Shown: piece by piece, positions 7,932 to 16,101 of the stretch
Position numbering within the stretch: the stretch's first letter is position 1
Layout: each line of letters begins with the position of its first letter
DNA from: Hellea sp039977295
GTDB lineage: Bacteria > Pseudomonadota > Alphaproteobacteria > Caulobacterales > Maricaulaceae
Direction of reading: 5' to 3'
DNA length: 64,000 nucleotides
Assembly (NCBI GenBank): GCA_039977295.1
Contig: JBDWDN010000012.1
Location: forward strand, 1,178,001-1,242,000
Position numbers and translations under genes: made by a program
The notes under the pieces: model-generated
Told to the model about the DNA's origin: nothing
The model's database searches: none
The model's input: only the letters and a program-made list of their open reading frames with translations

Positions 7932-9164
7932 CTAGCGGTTAATCAATTTCAGCGCCATTAAGAGCTTTTCGCGATCTGCTGTAAAACTACTGCGCACCCA
8001 AAGCGCTTTTAACGCCTCAAGGACTTTACCCATCTTTGGCCCCGGCTCTACACCTGCGGCTTGAAGGTCTTTGCCTGACAGCGGAAATTCTGGCGGTGTC
8101 CAGCCCATTGCTAAATCTGCAAGGCTCATCCAACGGGAACTGATGATGGCATCCTCTTCGCCTGCCGCTCTGACACGCGCGCGGTCAATCACGACTTGCT
8201 TACCCGCAAAATAAATGGCCTTCATTTTCTCGCCATCGCTCGCATGCGGGTCTAGCGCGGCTGAGCTATCAGACCATGCCCGCAAACGAGTAGTCTCTTT
8301 GGTGCTCATTTTTAAACGCTTACAAAGTAGCGCCATTTGAAGAGGCTCACGCGCGCTCATCGCCATGAGGCGCAATAGTGGATCGGGCGTCATGGCTTCT
8401 CGGCGTTCAAGCATCACCATTTTTGACATGCCTTCTGCATTACTCGCTTCTGGCAAAAGCGTATCGAGAATTTCATTGGTGAGCATAATCCGCACAGAGC
8501 GCGATGGGTCTGGGGCATTGAGCAGTTTTTTAAGCTCAGACCAAACGCGCTCGGCAGAAAGCTTTTTAAGACCTCGCCTATTTTCGCGGCAGGCTTTTAG
8601 GGCTGCCGCATCAACTTTCCCGCTTCCGCCATACCAGGCCAAAAACCGAAAGAAGCGCAAAATTCGCAAATAGTCTTCTTGGACCCGTGCCTGCGCGTCG
8701 CCGACAAAGCGAAACTTCATCGCCTCTAAATCGTCAAGGCCTTGGCCTGTTGGATCAAAAACCTTGCCCGCTAAATCTGCATAAAGAGCATTGATTGTCA
8801 AATCCCGCCGCTGCGCATCCTCGGCCCAATCCGTCGTAAAAGCGACAACTGCGCGCCGGCCATCAGTCTCGACATCTTTGCGCAAGCTTGTGATTTCAAA
8901 AGGCATTTTGTCTATAATAGCCGTTATCGTGCCGTGCTCAATCCCCGTGGGAACATGTTTAATTCCGGCCTTATCCAGCGCCTCAATGACCTGCGTCGGG
9001 TCAAGCTGCGTAGCAATATCAATATCCCCAACCTTTACACTCATCAGGGCGTTGCGCACACAGCCGCCGACGAAGCGAAGCGAACCTTTCGGGAAGGCGG
9101 CAAATAACGCCGCGATATCATCGCCCTGCATCCAAGGAAATTGTTGTGGGTTTAAATTCGTCAT
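7932..9164 (-). CDS. cca: CCA tRNA nucleotidyltransferase (class II poly(A) polymerase family)
   Basis: The 410-residue protein adds or repairs the CCA 3' end of tRNAs. The head domain shows 'GGCVRNALM' followed by 'DIDIATQ' (the two catalytic Asp of the nucleotidyltransferase fold). The neck carries 'RRDLTINALYADL', and the RNA-binding segment has 'RVQEDYLRILRFFRFLA'. The C-terminal half is helical, as in alphaproteobacterial CCA enzymes. No HD phosphohydrolase domain is apparent. Downstream of the deacetylase and Nudix genes on the same strand. Confidence 0.94.
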   Translation of the reverse strand: MTNLNPQQFPWMQGDDIAALFAAFPKGSLRFVGGCVRNALMSVKVGDIDIATQLDPTQVIEALDKAGIKHVPTGIEHGTITAIIDKMPFEITSLRKDVETDGRRAVVAFTTDWAEDAQRRDLTINALYADLAGKVFDPTGQGLDDLEAMKFRFVGDAQARVQEDYLRILRFFRFLAWYGGSGKVDAAALKACRENRRGLKKLSAERVWSELKKLLNAPDPSRSVRIMLTNEILDTLLPEASNAEGMSKMVMLERREAMTPDPLLRLMAMSAREPLQMALLCKRLKMSTKETTRLRAWSDSSAALDPHASDGEKMKAIYFAGKQVVIDRARVRAAGEEDAIISSRWMSLADLAMGWTPPEFPLSGKDLQAAGVEPGPKMGKVLEALKALWVRSSFTADREKLLMALKLINR

Positions 9165-9178
9165 AGCGCCTGTCTAGA

Positions 9179-10093
9179 CTAGAGTCCTAAGCCGTCCATC
9201 CTTTTCTTTCCCCAATTGCGATAAGCCTCGGGGAAGCCTGTCTCTGTAATACCCCGCTCCACCGCAAGAACAGAGATTAGACTGCGAGAGCGTGTCGGCG
9301 TTTCAGGTTCTAGCCTATAGAGAGGGTGCTCAAACATCTCTTTCGCGTCAATCATGGACCACCCATTGTCCTTTAGGGCCGTCAAGGCGTCATCTAAGAA
9401 CAAACCATTTAGCACATTATGATGCATTAACATTGAGTGCGGTATATCTAGGTAACCAATGCGTTTCGCTAAGCTTTGAAAATGTTCGGCTAAGGCAACG
9501 ACGGCCTCAACATAATAGTCGCGGTAAGGCTCCAGCTCTGCGTTGGGGTCGTTTTTAAGGCGCGTCTCTAGACGACTCGCCGTGTACCAATCTATTGTCT
9601 CTATTGTCACGGCGGCGTTTTGGAATCCGTTGGCTTTCATAAATTTGCGATAGTCGGAGATTTTTTCAGGGGTGCCGCCCTCAGCTAAATAGGGGAATCG
9701 CAGAATTTTCTCATAGGTAGAATATTTAGAGAGCAAGATATCATTCTTAAGAATATCGGCTTTGACCTGTTCCGCACTTTCATCCGATGAATTCAAGTGC
9801 GTATAAGTGTGATTGCCAATCATGTGCCCTGCATCTGACCAACTCTGCACCACTTCATCCCCGAACATCGTATCGACGAAGCGCCCTGTTACAAAACCTG
9901 CCGCCTTGTGTTTATGCTTGGCAAAAGCTTCCAAGATGCGTTCATTGCGCTCGCGCGGGTTCAAACGAATATTAAACCCCAGATCAAAATCATCCATCGT
10001 CACGGCAATGCGCTTGGCAGGCTTCGTCACGATAGAGGGCGCGCACCCGCCCAATGCCAGAGCGCCAATAATAAAGCCGCGTCTATTTAGCAT
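9179..10093 (-). CDS. Polysaccharide deacetylase (NodB-type) lipoprotein with Tat-like signal
   Basis: Starting at the ATG at 10093, the product is about 304 residues. The N-terminus 'MLNRRGFIIGALALGGCAPS' combines a twin-arginine motif with a lipobox (LGGC), suggesting folded export and lipidation. The NodB catalytic parts follow: 'VTMDDFDLGF' (the Asp pair), 'GNHTYTHLN' (the HxxxH metal site) and 'ILRFPYLAEG'. It should remove acyl groups from a surface or wall polysaccharide; the substrate is unknown. I prefer 10093 to 10111 because CGGAG lies 7 bases upstream and the start follows the Nudix stop by one base. Confidence 0.88.
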   Translation of the reverse strand: MLNRRGFIIGALALGGCAPSIVTKPAKRIAVTMDDFDLGFNIRLNPRERNERILEAFAKHKHKAAGFVTGRFVDTMFGDEVVQSWSDAGHMIGNHTYTHLNSSDESAEQVKADILKNDILLSKYSTYEKILRFPYLAEGGTPEKISDYRKFMKANGFQNAAVTIETIDWYTASRLETRLKNDPNAELEPYRDYYVEAVVALAEHFQSLAKRIGYLDIPHSMLMHHNVLNGLFLDDALTALKDNGWSMIDAKEMFEHPLYRLEPETPTRSRSLISVLAVERGITETGFPEAYRNWGKKRMDGLGL

Positions 10094-10094
10094 C

Positions 10095-10709
10095 TCAATA
10101 CTCCGTTTCAAAAACGCCGAGGTAACTACGCTGATAAAGCCTATACATCATCATCGCAGTCATCCCCCAAATATTGCGGTGGGTTCCGTCATCACTGTCA
10201 TATGGCATATCATAAAGACGGTGATTGCGGCCGTCGAAGAATATGTCTCGCGCAACATGGTTTTTCGCGTTCATCAGAAAAGACAAAGGCGTCTCAAACA
10301 CATCTTCAACTTCATGAGGGTCGGCTATTATCTTAGCATCGGCGTTCACGATCCCGACAAAGGGCGTAACGCGATATTCACTAACGGCGTTAAATGACGG
10401 CAGGCGGCCAATCATTTCTATGTCTTTCGCTTTAAGGCCAACTTCTTCTTCCGTTTCTCGCAGCGCGGCCTGCAAAGCTGTTTCGTCTGTCTCCCGTTTT
10501 CCCCCCGGAAAGGCAATTTGTCCGGGATGTTGCGGCATAGTCTCTGGCCGCTGCGTCAGGATTACCTGCCATTCATCACGCATGACAAGCAGCATAAGCA
10601 CCGAGGCTCCGCGCTGTCCCTCACGCTTAAGCTCATCCGCCCCATCAGAAATATCGACAGGTAAGAGGCCAGTGAGGAGCTTAGAAATAATAGGGTCAGA
10701 ATCAAACAT
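10095..10709 (-). CDS. Nudix hydrolase, CoA pyrophosphatase type
   Basis: The 204-residue protein has the UPF0035/CoA-diphosphatase signature 'HPGQIAFPGGKRE' running into a complete Nudix box ('ALRETEEEVGL'). The family hydrolyses CoA or acyl-CoA to 3',5'-ADP and phosphopantetheine derivatives. The remaining fold elements (about residues 120-200) are as expected. It lies between the DUF1285 gene and the deacetylase gene on the same strand, close to cca, a grouping common in Alphaproteobacteria. Substrate preference is inferred from the signature only. Confidence 0.9.
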   Translation of the reverse strand: MFDSDPIISKLLTGLLPVDISDGADELKREGQRGASVLMLLVMRDEWQVILTQRPETMPQHPGQIAFPGGKRETDETALQAALRETEEEVGLKAKDIEMIGRLPSFNAVSEYRVTPFVGIVNADAKIIADPHEVEDVFETPLSFLMNAKNHVARDIFFDGRNHRLYDMPYDSDDGTHRNIWGMTAMMMYRLYQRSYLGVFETEY

Positions 10710-10783
10710 TCCTGTTCTGATAGCGGAAGATACCGATAATTTCTATTCGTGTTACAGTATGGATGTAAGTTTCAGCCATATCC

Positions 10784-11404
10784 TTAAATCTCATGGGCCC
10801 CTGCAGGGCCTAAGGGGAAGAAAATACCGCTCGCCCAAATCCCAAGCTGCTTGCCTTGGGGCGTAGCGCGCTCGACCGCATGTTCGACGAGTTCATAGAA
10901 AACGGGACGATTTAGAGCCGCTTCAAGCCGTCCGCGCACCGTCACAAATGGCGCAGGCTCCAAAGTCTTCGGATCTGTGTCGACGCGGATGTGGTGTATT
11001 TCACCTGCTTCAACAACTTCATCGAGATTTGTAGTAAAGAAAACGCGCTGCTTCTTCCCGTCACCTTCAATGTCTACTCTCACGGCGATGAAATGCCCCC
11101 GCTCTACGGTGATCTGTATCTTTTCCACGGGCGTGACCAGATATGTCTCGCCGTCCTCATCTTTGCGCAAAATTGAAGCAAATAAATCAACCAAGCCTTT
11201 GCGCGTAATTCGGGAGCCTTCATGCCACCAGGATCCGTCAGCTTTGATGACCATATCCATTTCGCCGCAATTTTCAGGATGCCAGTTTTCGACGGGGCGC
11301 TGCCCGTCTTCAGTGTCCTCAAGCGCCTTCATTAAATCCCCCAAAGAGAAGTCTGAAGGTGAGGACTGCGACTTACCGCCATTTAACGTGTTTTTCATGG
11401 ACAT
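10784..11404 (-). CDS. DUF1285 family protein
   Basis: The 206-residue cytoplasmic protein matches DUF1285 by the 'GEMDMVIKADGSWWHEGSRI' pattern and the following 'YLVTPVEKIQITVE' and 'RVDTDPKTLEPAPFV' strands. The family's function is unknown. It is divergent from the MoxR gene across a 58-bp gap that must hold both promoters, a neighbourhood conserved in related alphaproteobacteria. Two close ATGs (11404 and 11398) are possible starts. Confidence 0.88.
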   Translation of the reverse strand: MSMKNTLNGGKSQSSPSDFSLGDLMKALEDTEDGQRPVENWHPENCGEMDMVIKADGSWWHEGSRITRKGLVDLFASILRKDEDGETYLVTPVEKIQITVERGHFIAVRVDIEGDGKKQRVFFTTNLDEVVEAGEIHHIRVDTDPKTLEPAPFVTVRGRLEAALNRPVFYELVEHAVERATPQGKQLGIWASGIFFPLGPAGAHEI

Positions 11405-11462
11405 TACTCTAAGCTTATCCCATCACTTTTCAATATAGCACTGACTCTTACGGATTCCCTTT

Positions 11463-12467
11463 ATGAACATGCAAACCGACATAAACGTTCCTGCAAATAC
11501 TGAAAAAGCAGCGGAGAAGGCCTCGGCGCAACTCGCCAAGGCCAAAGCTGAAATCGGCAATGTAATATTGGGCCAAGATAAGGTCGTCGAACTTTCTATC
11601 GGCGCCATGCTGTCTGGCGGTCACGCCCTATTGGTCGGCGTCCCAGGCCTCGCGAAAACTTTGCTTGTCGAAACGCTGGGGACAGTTTTAGGGCTAAATG
11701 AGAAACGCGTGCAGTTTACGCCTGACCTTATGCCGGCTGATATCATCGGCTCTGAGGTCCTTGAAGAAACGGCAAAGGGCAAACGCTCATTCCGTTTCAT
11801 TCCAGGTCCTGTTTTTTGTCAACTTCTTATGGCTGATGAAATAAACCGTGCTTCACCGCGCACACAATCTGCTCTCCTTCAAGCCATGCAAGAGCGTTTC
11901 GTGACTGTGGCGGGGGTGCGCCATGACCTGCCCGCCCCTTTTCATGTGCTTGCGACGCAAAACCCTATTGAACAAGAAGGCACCTATCCTCTGCCCGAAG
12001 CGCAGCTTGACCGCTTTCTCTTCCAAATCGATGTCGGTTTCCCTGACCTGGGAACAGAGCGCGATATCTTAATCGCCACGACAGGCGCAAAAGATGCAAC
12101 GGCTAAAAAAGTTCTGACGCCAAAACAGCTCATGGATATGCAAAAGCTTGTGCGCAAACTTCCTGTTGGGGAGAAGGTCGTAGAGGCCATCTTGACCCTC
12201 GTGCGTAATGCACGGCCAGATCAATCCGCCCTTAATGAGATTAAAGCTGATGTCGCGTGGGGCCCAGGCCCGCGGGCGGGACAAGCGCTCATGCTAGCCA
12301 CCCGCGCCAAAGCGCTTATGGATGGCCGCCTGTCGCCCTCTATTGATGATGTGCTGGAGCTTGCCACGCCCGTTTTGCAACACCGTATGGCGCTAACCTT
12401 CGCGGCCCGCGCCGATGGTAAATCCATCTCGCAAACAATCGCGAAGCTGAAAGAAAGCATCGCCTAA
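11463..12467 (+). CDS. MoxR-family AAA+ ATPase
   Basis: The 334-residue protein shows the AAA+ core: Walker A 'VGVPGLAKTLL', Walker B 'LLMADEINRA', sensor I 'VLATQNPIEQEGTYPLPEAQ' (diagnostic of MoxR), the arginine region 'LDRFLFQID' and a C-terminal lid domain. MoxR ATPases act as chaperones for VWA or DUF58 partners. The next genes encode exactly such partners, in an operon with 2-6 bp spacing or overlaps. No export signal; cytoplasmic. Confidence 0.94.
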   Translation: MNMQTDINVPANTEKAAEKASAQLAKAKAEIGNVILGQDKVVELSIGAMLSGGHALLVGVPGLAKTLLVETLGTVLGLNEKRVQFTPDLMPADIIGSEVLEETAKGKRSFRFIPGPVFCQLLMADEINRASPRTQSALLQAMQERFVTVAGVRHDLPAPFHVLATQNPIEQEGTYPLPEAQLDRFLFQIDVGFPDLGTERDILIATTGAKDATAKKVLTPKQLMDMQKLVRKLPVGEKVVEAILTLVRNARPDQSALNEIKADVAWGPGPRAGQALMLATRAKALMDGRLSPSIDDVLELATPVLQHRMALTFAARADGKSISQTIAKLKESIA

Positions 12468-12472
12468 CCCAG

Positions 12473-13360
12473 ATGGCTGCCGCTGCCCCCTCTACTGTTG
12501 AGCTTCGCCGCCGCGCTGAACGGCTCGCCGCAGGCTATCCAGCGTTGCTGGCCGAAGCAGAACGCGTTGCCGCTGTTGTCGCGCAGGGCGTTCATGGACG
12601 GCGGCGTCCCGGGCAAGGCGAAACCTTTTGGCAATACCGCAATTACCAGCCATCTGATGCAGCTAACCAAATTGACTGGCGGCGATCAGCGCGCGGCGAT
12701 CATGTTTATATCCGCGAAAATGAATGGGAAGCGGCCAATACGGTCTATTTCTGGCGCGACGGCTCAGAAGGCATGGATTGGTCATCTTCCAAGAAATACC
12801 CCACGAAACGAAACCGCGCGACGGTGCTGTGTATGGCGATGACCTCCCTCTTAATGCGCGCGGGTGAACGCTGCGCAGTAATGGGCGAAAGTGAACGCGC
12901 CCGCTCTGGCCGTGTCGGACAAGAACGAATTTCCCGCACCTTAGCCCACACCGCAGGCCCCTCTCGCAGTCTTGATGCTGACATCCCTGCTTTTGCGCGG
13001 TTAGTTATTGCGTCGGACTTCCTTGAAGCACCCGAGATTTGGCGAGAGCGCTTAGCGCGGCTTTCCGGGCGTCCCGCCAAAGGCGTGTTGCTGCATGTCA
13101 TCGACCCTGCCGAGCGCGAATTTCCTTTTAAAGGACGCGTGCAGTTGCACATCCCCGGTCTCTCAAAGCTTGAGCCCATTTTAGTAGGACGGGCCGAGAA
13201 AGCGCGTGAAGACTATCAAGCCAAATTCGCAGCCCATTGCGAGATGCTCGACCGTACAGCATCACGCCTTGGCTGGACTGTCGTGAGGCACTATACGGAT
13301 AGGCCTCCTAACACCGCGCTTACAGCGCTCTACACAGCTATGGCAGGGTCTCACATATGA
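12473..13360 (+). CDS. DUF58 domain-containing protein
   Basis: The 295-residue protein contains the DUF58 signature 'FWQYRNYQPSDAANQIDWRRSARGDHVYIRENE' region (residues about 45-80), followed by a degenerate VWA-like fold. It starts 5 bases after the moxR-like stop and overlaps the next gene's start by four bases (ATGA). DUF58 proteins are the usual partners of MoxR ATPases and are thought to sit on the cytoplasmic side of the membrane complex; the exact role is unknown. Confidence 0.92.
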   Translation: MAAAAPSTVELRRRAERLAAGYPALLAEAERVAAVVAQGVHGRRRPGQGETFWQYRNYQPSDAANQIDWRRSARGDHVYIRENEWEAANTVYFWRDGSEGMDWSSSKKYPTKRNRATVLCMAMTSLLMRAGERCAVMGESERARSGRVGQERISRTLAHTAGPSRSLDADIPAFARLVIASDFLEAPEIWRERLARLSGRPAKGVLLHVIDPAEREFPFKGRVQLHIPGLSKLEPILVGRAEKAREDYQAKFAAHCEMLDRTASRLGWTVVRHYTDRPPNTALTALYTAMAGSHI

Positions 13361-16101
13361 CCTTAGGCGGATTAACCTTTCTCGCGCCTTTGACGCTATT
13401 AGGCCTATTAGCTCTGCCCATAATTTGGTGGCTGCTACGCGTCACGCCGCCTAGTCCCAAAAAAGAAGTGTTTCCGCCTTTACGTATCCTGCAGGATGTC
13501 GTGACCGAGGAAGAAACGCCCGACAGCACGCCCTTATGGCTGCTGCTTTTTCGTATCTTGATGGGCGCAATTATCGCCATCGCCCTTGCTCGCCCTATTT
13601 TACAGCAAGCTGACGGCATAACGACGCGGCCCCTCACTTTGGTCATAGATGATGGCTGGGACGCCGCGCCTAATTGGAACAATGTTATTCGCGAAGCCGA
13701 AGCCAAAATCGCAGATGCTCGCCGTAAAAATGTTGATGTGTTGTTACTCACAACGGCGGAGCCCAGCGCCGCACCAAAATTTGTACCCGCCGAAGATGCT
13801 ATGCGCGCCGTAAAAGCCCTACGCCCCAAAGCCCTCCCGCCTCAACGCGGTAAAGCCGCTAAAGCCTTGGACGGGATAGACCTGTCCCCCAGTGACGCTA
13901 TTTGGCTGTCTTCTGGCATTGGGTTTGGCCAGGCAGATATCCTTAGCACGGCTTTAAATACGGCGAGTAAAACGACGCGCCTAGACCCACTATCTGACAC
14001 CTCTATCCTGATGCCAGGCGAAACCCGCGAAACCCCAGACGGATTTAAGGCTGTTTGGCACCGCACGAACGCGGCGGGCCTGCGCAGTTCAGAAATCATT
14101 GCCAGCGGAAAAGATGGACGCGTTATAGGCCGCGCGGATATCAGCTTTGCCCCCGGCGCGGCGCGCGCTGAGGCTGAATTTATACTCCCAAGCGAGTTAC
14201 GCTCTCGAGTCAGTCAAATTCGCGCAACAGGCGTTACCTCAGCGGGCGCAGTAAAATTGCTCGACGATAGTTGGGGACGTCCTCTTATCGGGGTCGTGAC
14301 GCCGCCAAAGGATATTTCCAGCCCGCTACTCTCCGAGCCATTTTATGCAAAAACAGCGCTCGCGCCTTATGCCGATATCTATGAAGGCACAATTGAAGAT
14401 CTTCTACCGCTCTCGCCCAGCGTCATCATCATGCCCGATATTTCCCGCACGATTAATGACGAGGTTAAAAACTATGTTGAAACAGGCGGTCTGCTATTGC
14501 GTTTTGCAGGCGAAAAACTCGCCGAACGTCCTGATGAGCTATTGCCTGTAGTGCTGCGCGGCGGCGGCCGGGCTTTGGGCGGCGCGCTAACATGGGAAGA
14601 CCCGCAGCGCCTTGCGACCTTCACGAGTGAGAGCCCTTTCTTTGGCCTGTCTATTCCCGAAGATATTACAGTCCGCCGCCAAGTTATGGCCGAGCCTGGC
14701 ACGCAAACAGATATCCGGACGTGGGCCCGCCTTGAGGACGGCTCACCCGTTGTGACCTCATCGACACAAGGCTTAGGGCGCATTGTGTTGTTTCACGTGA
14801 CGGCGGGACCAGATTGGTCAAACCTTCCAGTTGGGGGTTTATATGTTGAAATGTTGCGCCGTATCTTGCCGCTTGCTCGCGCAACGCCCAACCGAACGCA
14901 AGAGAGCACAGGCGACTGGGTCGCCGAACGTGTTCTCAACGGCTTTGGCCGTCTCGAGACGCCCCCCATTGAAGCCGCAAGCATTGCCGATGACGCCTTT
15001 GCAACAACCGATATTAGCGCCCAAAATCTGCCGGGTCTTTACCGCCAAGGCGCAAGACGGCAAGCGCTAAATACGGTCAAGAATCCCGAGAACTTAAAAG
15101 CCATAGGAACGCAGTCAGGTGTTTCCGTTGCAAGTTACGGTAAGACCAAAGATAGAACGATTGGGGGATGGTTGCTAGGAGCCGCTTTACTAATGTTAGC
15201 GCTTGATGCGTTTTTTGCCCTTTCAGCTTCGGGCCGCCTCGCCTATTTAAAACCGAGGTTAAACAAAGGCGTAACGTCGTTATTGATTGCCGGACTACTC
15301 TTTGTTCCGACTGAAATTTTCGCCCAAGATAGTAATAAAAATAAAAACTTAGACGCCGCGACAGCTCTTCATCTCGCTTTTGTCAAAACAGGAAATGGAC
15401 GCGTTGACCGCATGAGCGAAGCCGCGATGGAAAGCTTAGCGCGGCAACTTACAGCCCGCACGACCATCGAACCAGCTGGCGCAAACGGCATCAATCCAGA
15501 AACAGACGACCTCGTTTTCTATCCCTTCCTCTATTGGCCGGTCACAAGAGATGCCCAGCCCCTTTCCGACGTTGCCTCAGCCAAGCTCAACGCCTACATG
15601 GCCGGCGGCGGAACGCTTGTATTTGATACGCAAGACGAAGGTGAACGTGCCCTACGCAGCGGGGAGACCCATCCCGGTATCGCAGCCATCACCGCTAATC
15701 TGGACATTCCTGCCCTAACCAAAGCGCCTGAGGACCATGTCCTGACCAAATCATTTTACCTCCTGCAAACCTTCCCAGGGCGCTGGGCCAATGGGACAAT
15801 CTGGGTAGACCGCGATACGAACGGCGCAGCGCGCGACGGCGTAAGCTCTGTTATATTGGGCAGTAATGATTGGGCCGCAGGCTGGGCGATTGATGAAGAC
15901 GGCAATGATCTCGCTGAGCTTGAAAAAGACATACCCCGCCAAAGGGAGATGTCGATACGCTTTGGCGTCAATATCGCCATGTATGCTTTGTCAGGTAATT
16001 ACAAAGCCGACCAAGTTCATGCCGCAGCGCTGGTTGAAAGATTAGGGCGCCAAAGGCGTGAACCTACTGACCTTGGCAGAGATGGGGAGAACCAGCCGTA
16101 A
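13357..16101 (+). CDS. BatA N-terminal/DUF4159 domain membrane protein
   Basis: A 914-residue protein. It begins with two membrane segments of the aerotolerance BatA N-terminal type ('LTFLAPLTLLGLLALPIIWWLL', then a second around residue 65). A long VWA-like and glutamine-amidotransferase-like periplasmic part follows (about 85-590), then further hydrophobic segments (about 605-660). The C-terminal DUF4159 domain (about 690-900) includes 'LVFYPFLYWPV' and 'AYMAGGGTLVFDTQD'. The order and length match the large protein downstream of MoxR/DUF58 in Caulobacter-like genomes. It is coupled at both ends (ATGA and TAATG overlaps). Likely part of an inner-membrane envelope or stress complex (inference). 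Confidence 0.9.
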   Translation: MTLGGLTFLAPLTLLGLLALPIIWWLLRVTPPSPKKEVFPPLRILQDVVTEEETPDSTPLWLLLFRILMGAIIAIALARPILQQADGITTRPLTLVIDDGWDAAPNWNNVIREAEAKIADARRKNVDVLLLTTAEPSAAPKFVPAEDAMRAVKALRPKALPPQRGKAAKALDGIDLSPSDAIWLSSGIGFGQADILSTALNTASKTTRLDPLSDTSILMPGETRETPDGFKAVWHRTNAAGLRSSEIIASGKDGRVIGRADISFAPGAARAEAEFILPSELRSRVSQIRATGVTSAGAVKLLDDSWGRPLIGVVTPPKDISSPLLSEPFYAKTALAPYADIYEGTIEDLLPLSPSVIIMPDISRTINDEVKNYVETGGLLLRFAGEKLAERPDELLPVVLRGGGRALGGALTWEDPQRLATFTSESPFFGLSIPEDITVRRQVMAEPGTQTDIRTWARLEDGSPVVTSSTQGLGRIVLFHVTAGPDWSNLPVGGLYVEMLRRILPLARATPNRTQESTGDWVAERVLNGFGRLETPPIEAASIADDAFATTDISAQNLPGLYRQGARRQALNTVKNPENLKAIGTQSGVSVASYGKTKDRTIGGWLLGAALLMLALDAFFALSASGRLAYLKPRLNKGVTSLLIAGLLFVPTEIFAQDSNKNKNLDAATALHLAFVKTGNGRVDRMSEAAMESLARQLTARTTIEPAGANGINPETDDLVFYPFLYWPVTRDAQPLSDVASAKLNAYMAGGGTLVFDTQDEGERALRSGETHPGIAAITANLDIPALTKAPEDHVLTKSFYLLQTFPGRWANGTIWVDRDTNGAARDGVSSVILGSNDWAAGWAIDEDGNDLAELEKDIPRQREMSIRFGVNIAMYALSGNYKADQVHAAALVERLGRQRREPTDLGRDGENQP

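Noticed and set aside
9813..10397. 194-codon plus-strand frame
   Set aside because: It crosses two minus-strand genes with clear catalytic motifs, and its product has no domain-like character.
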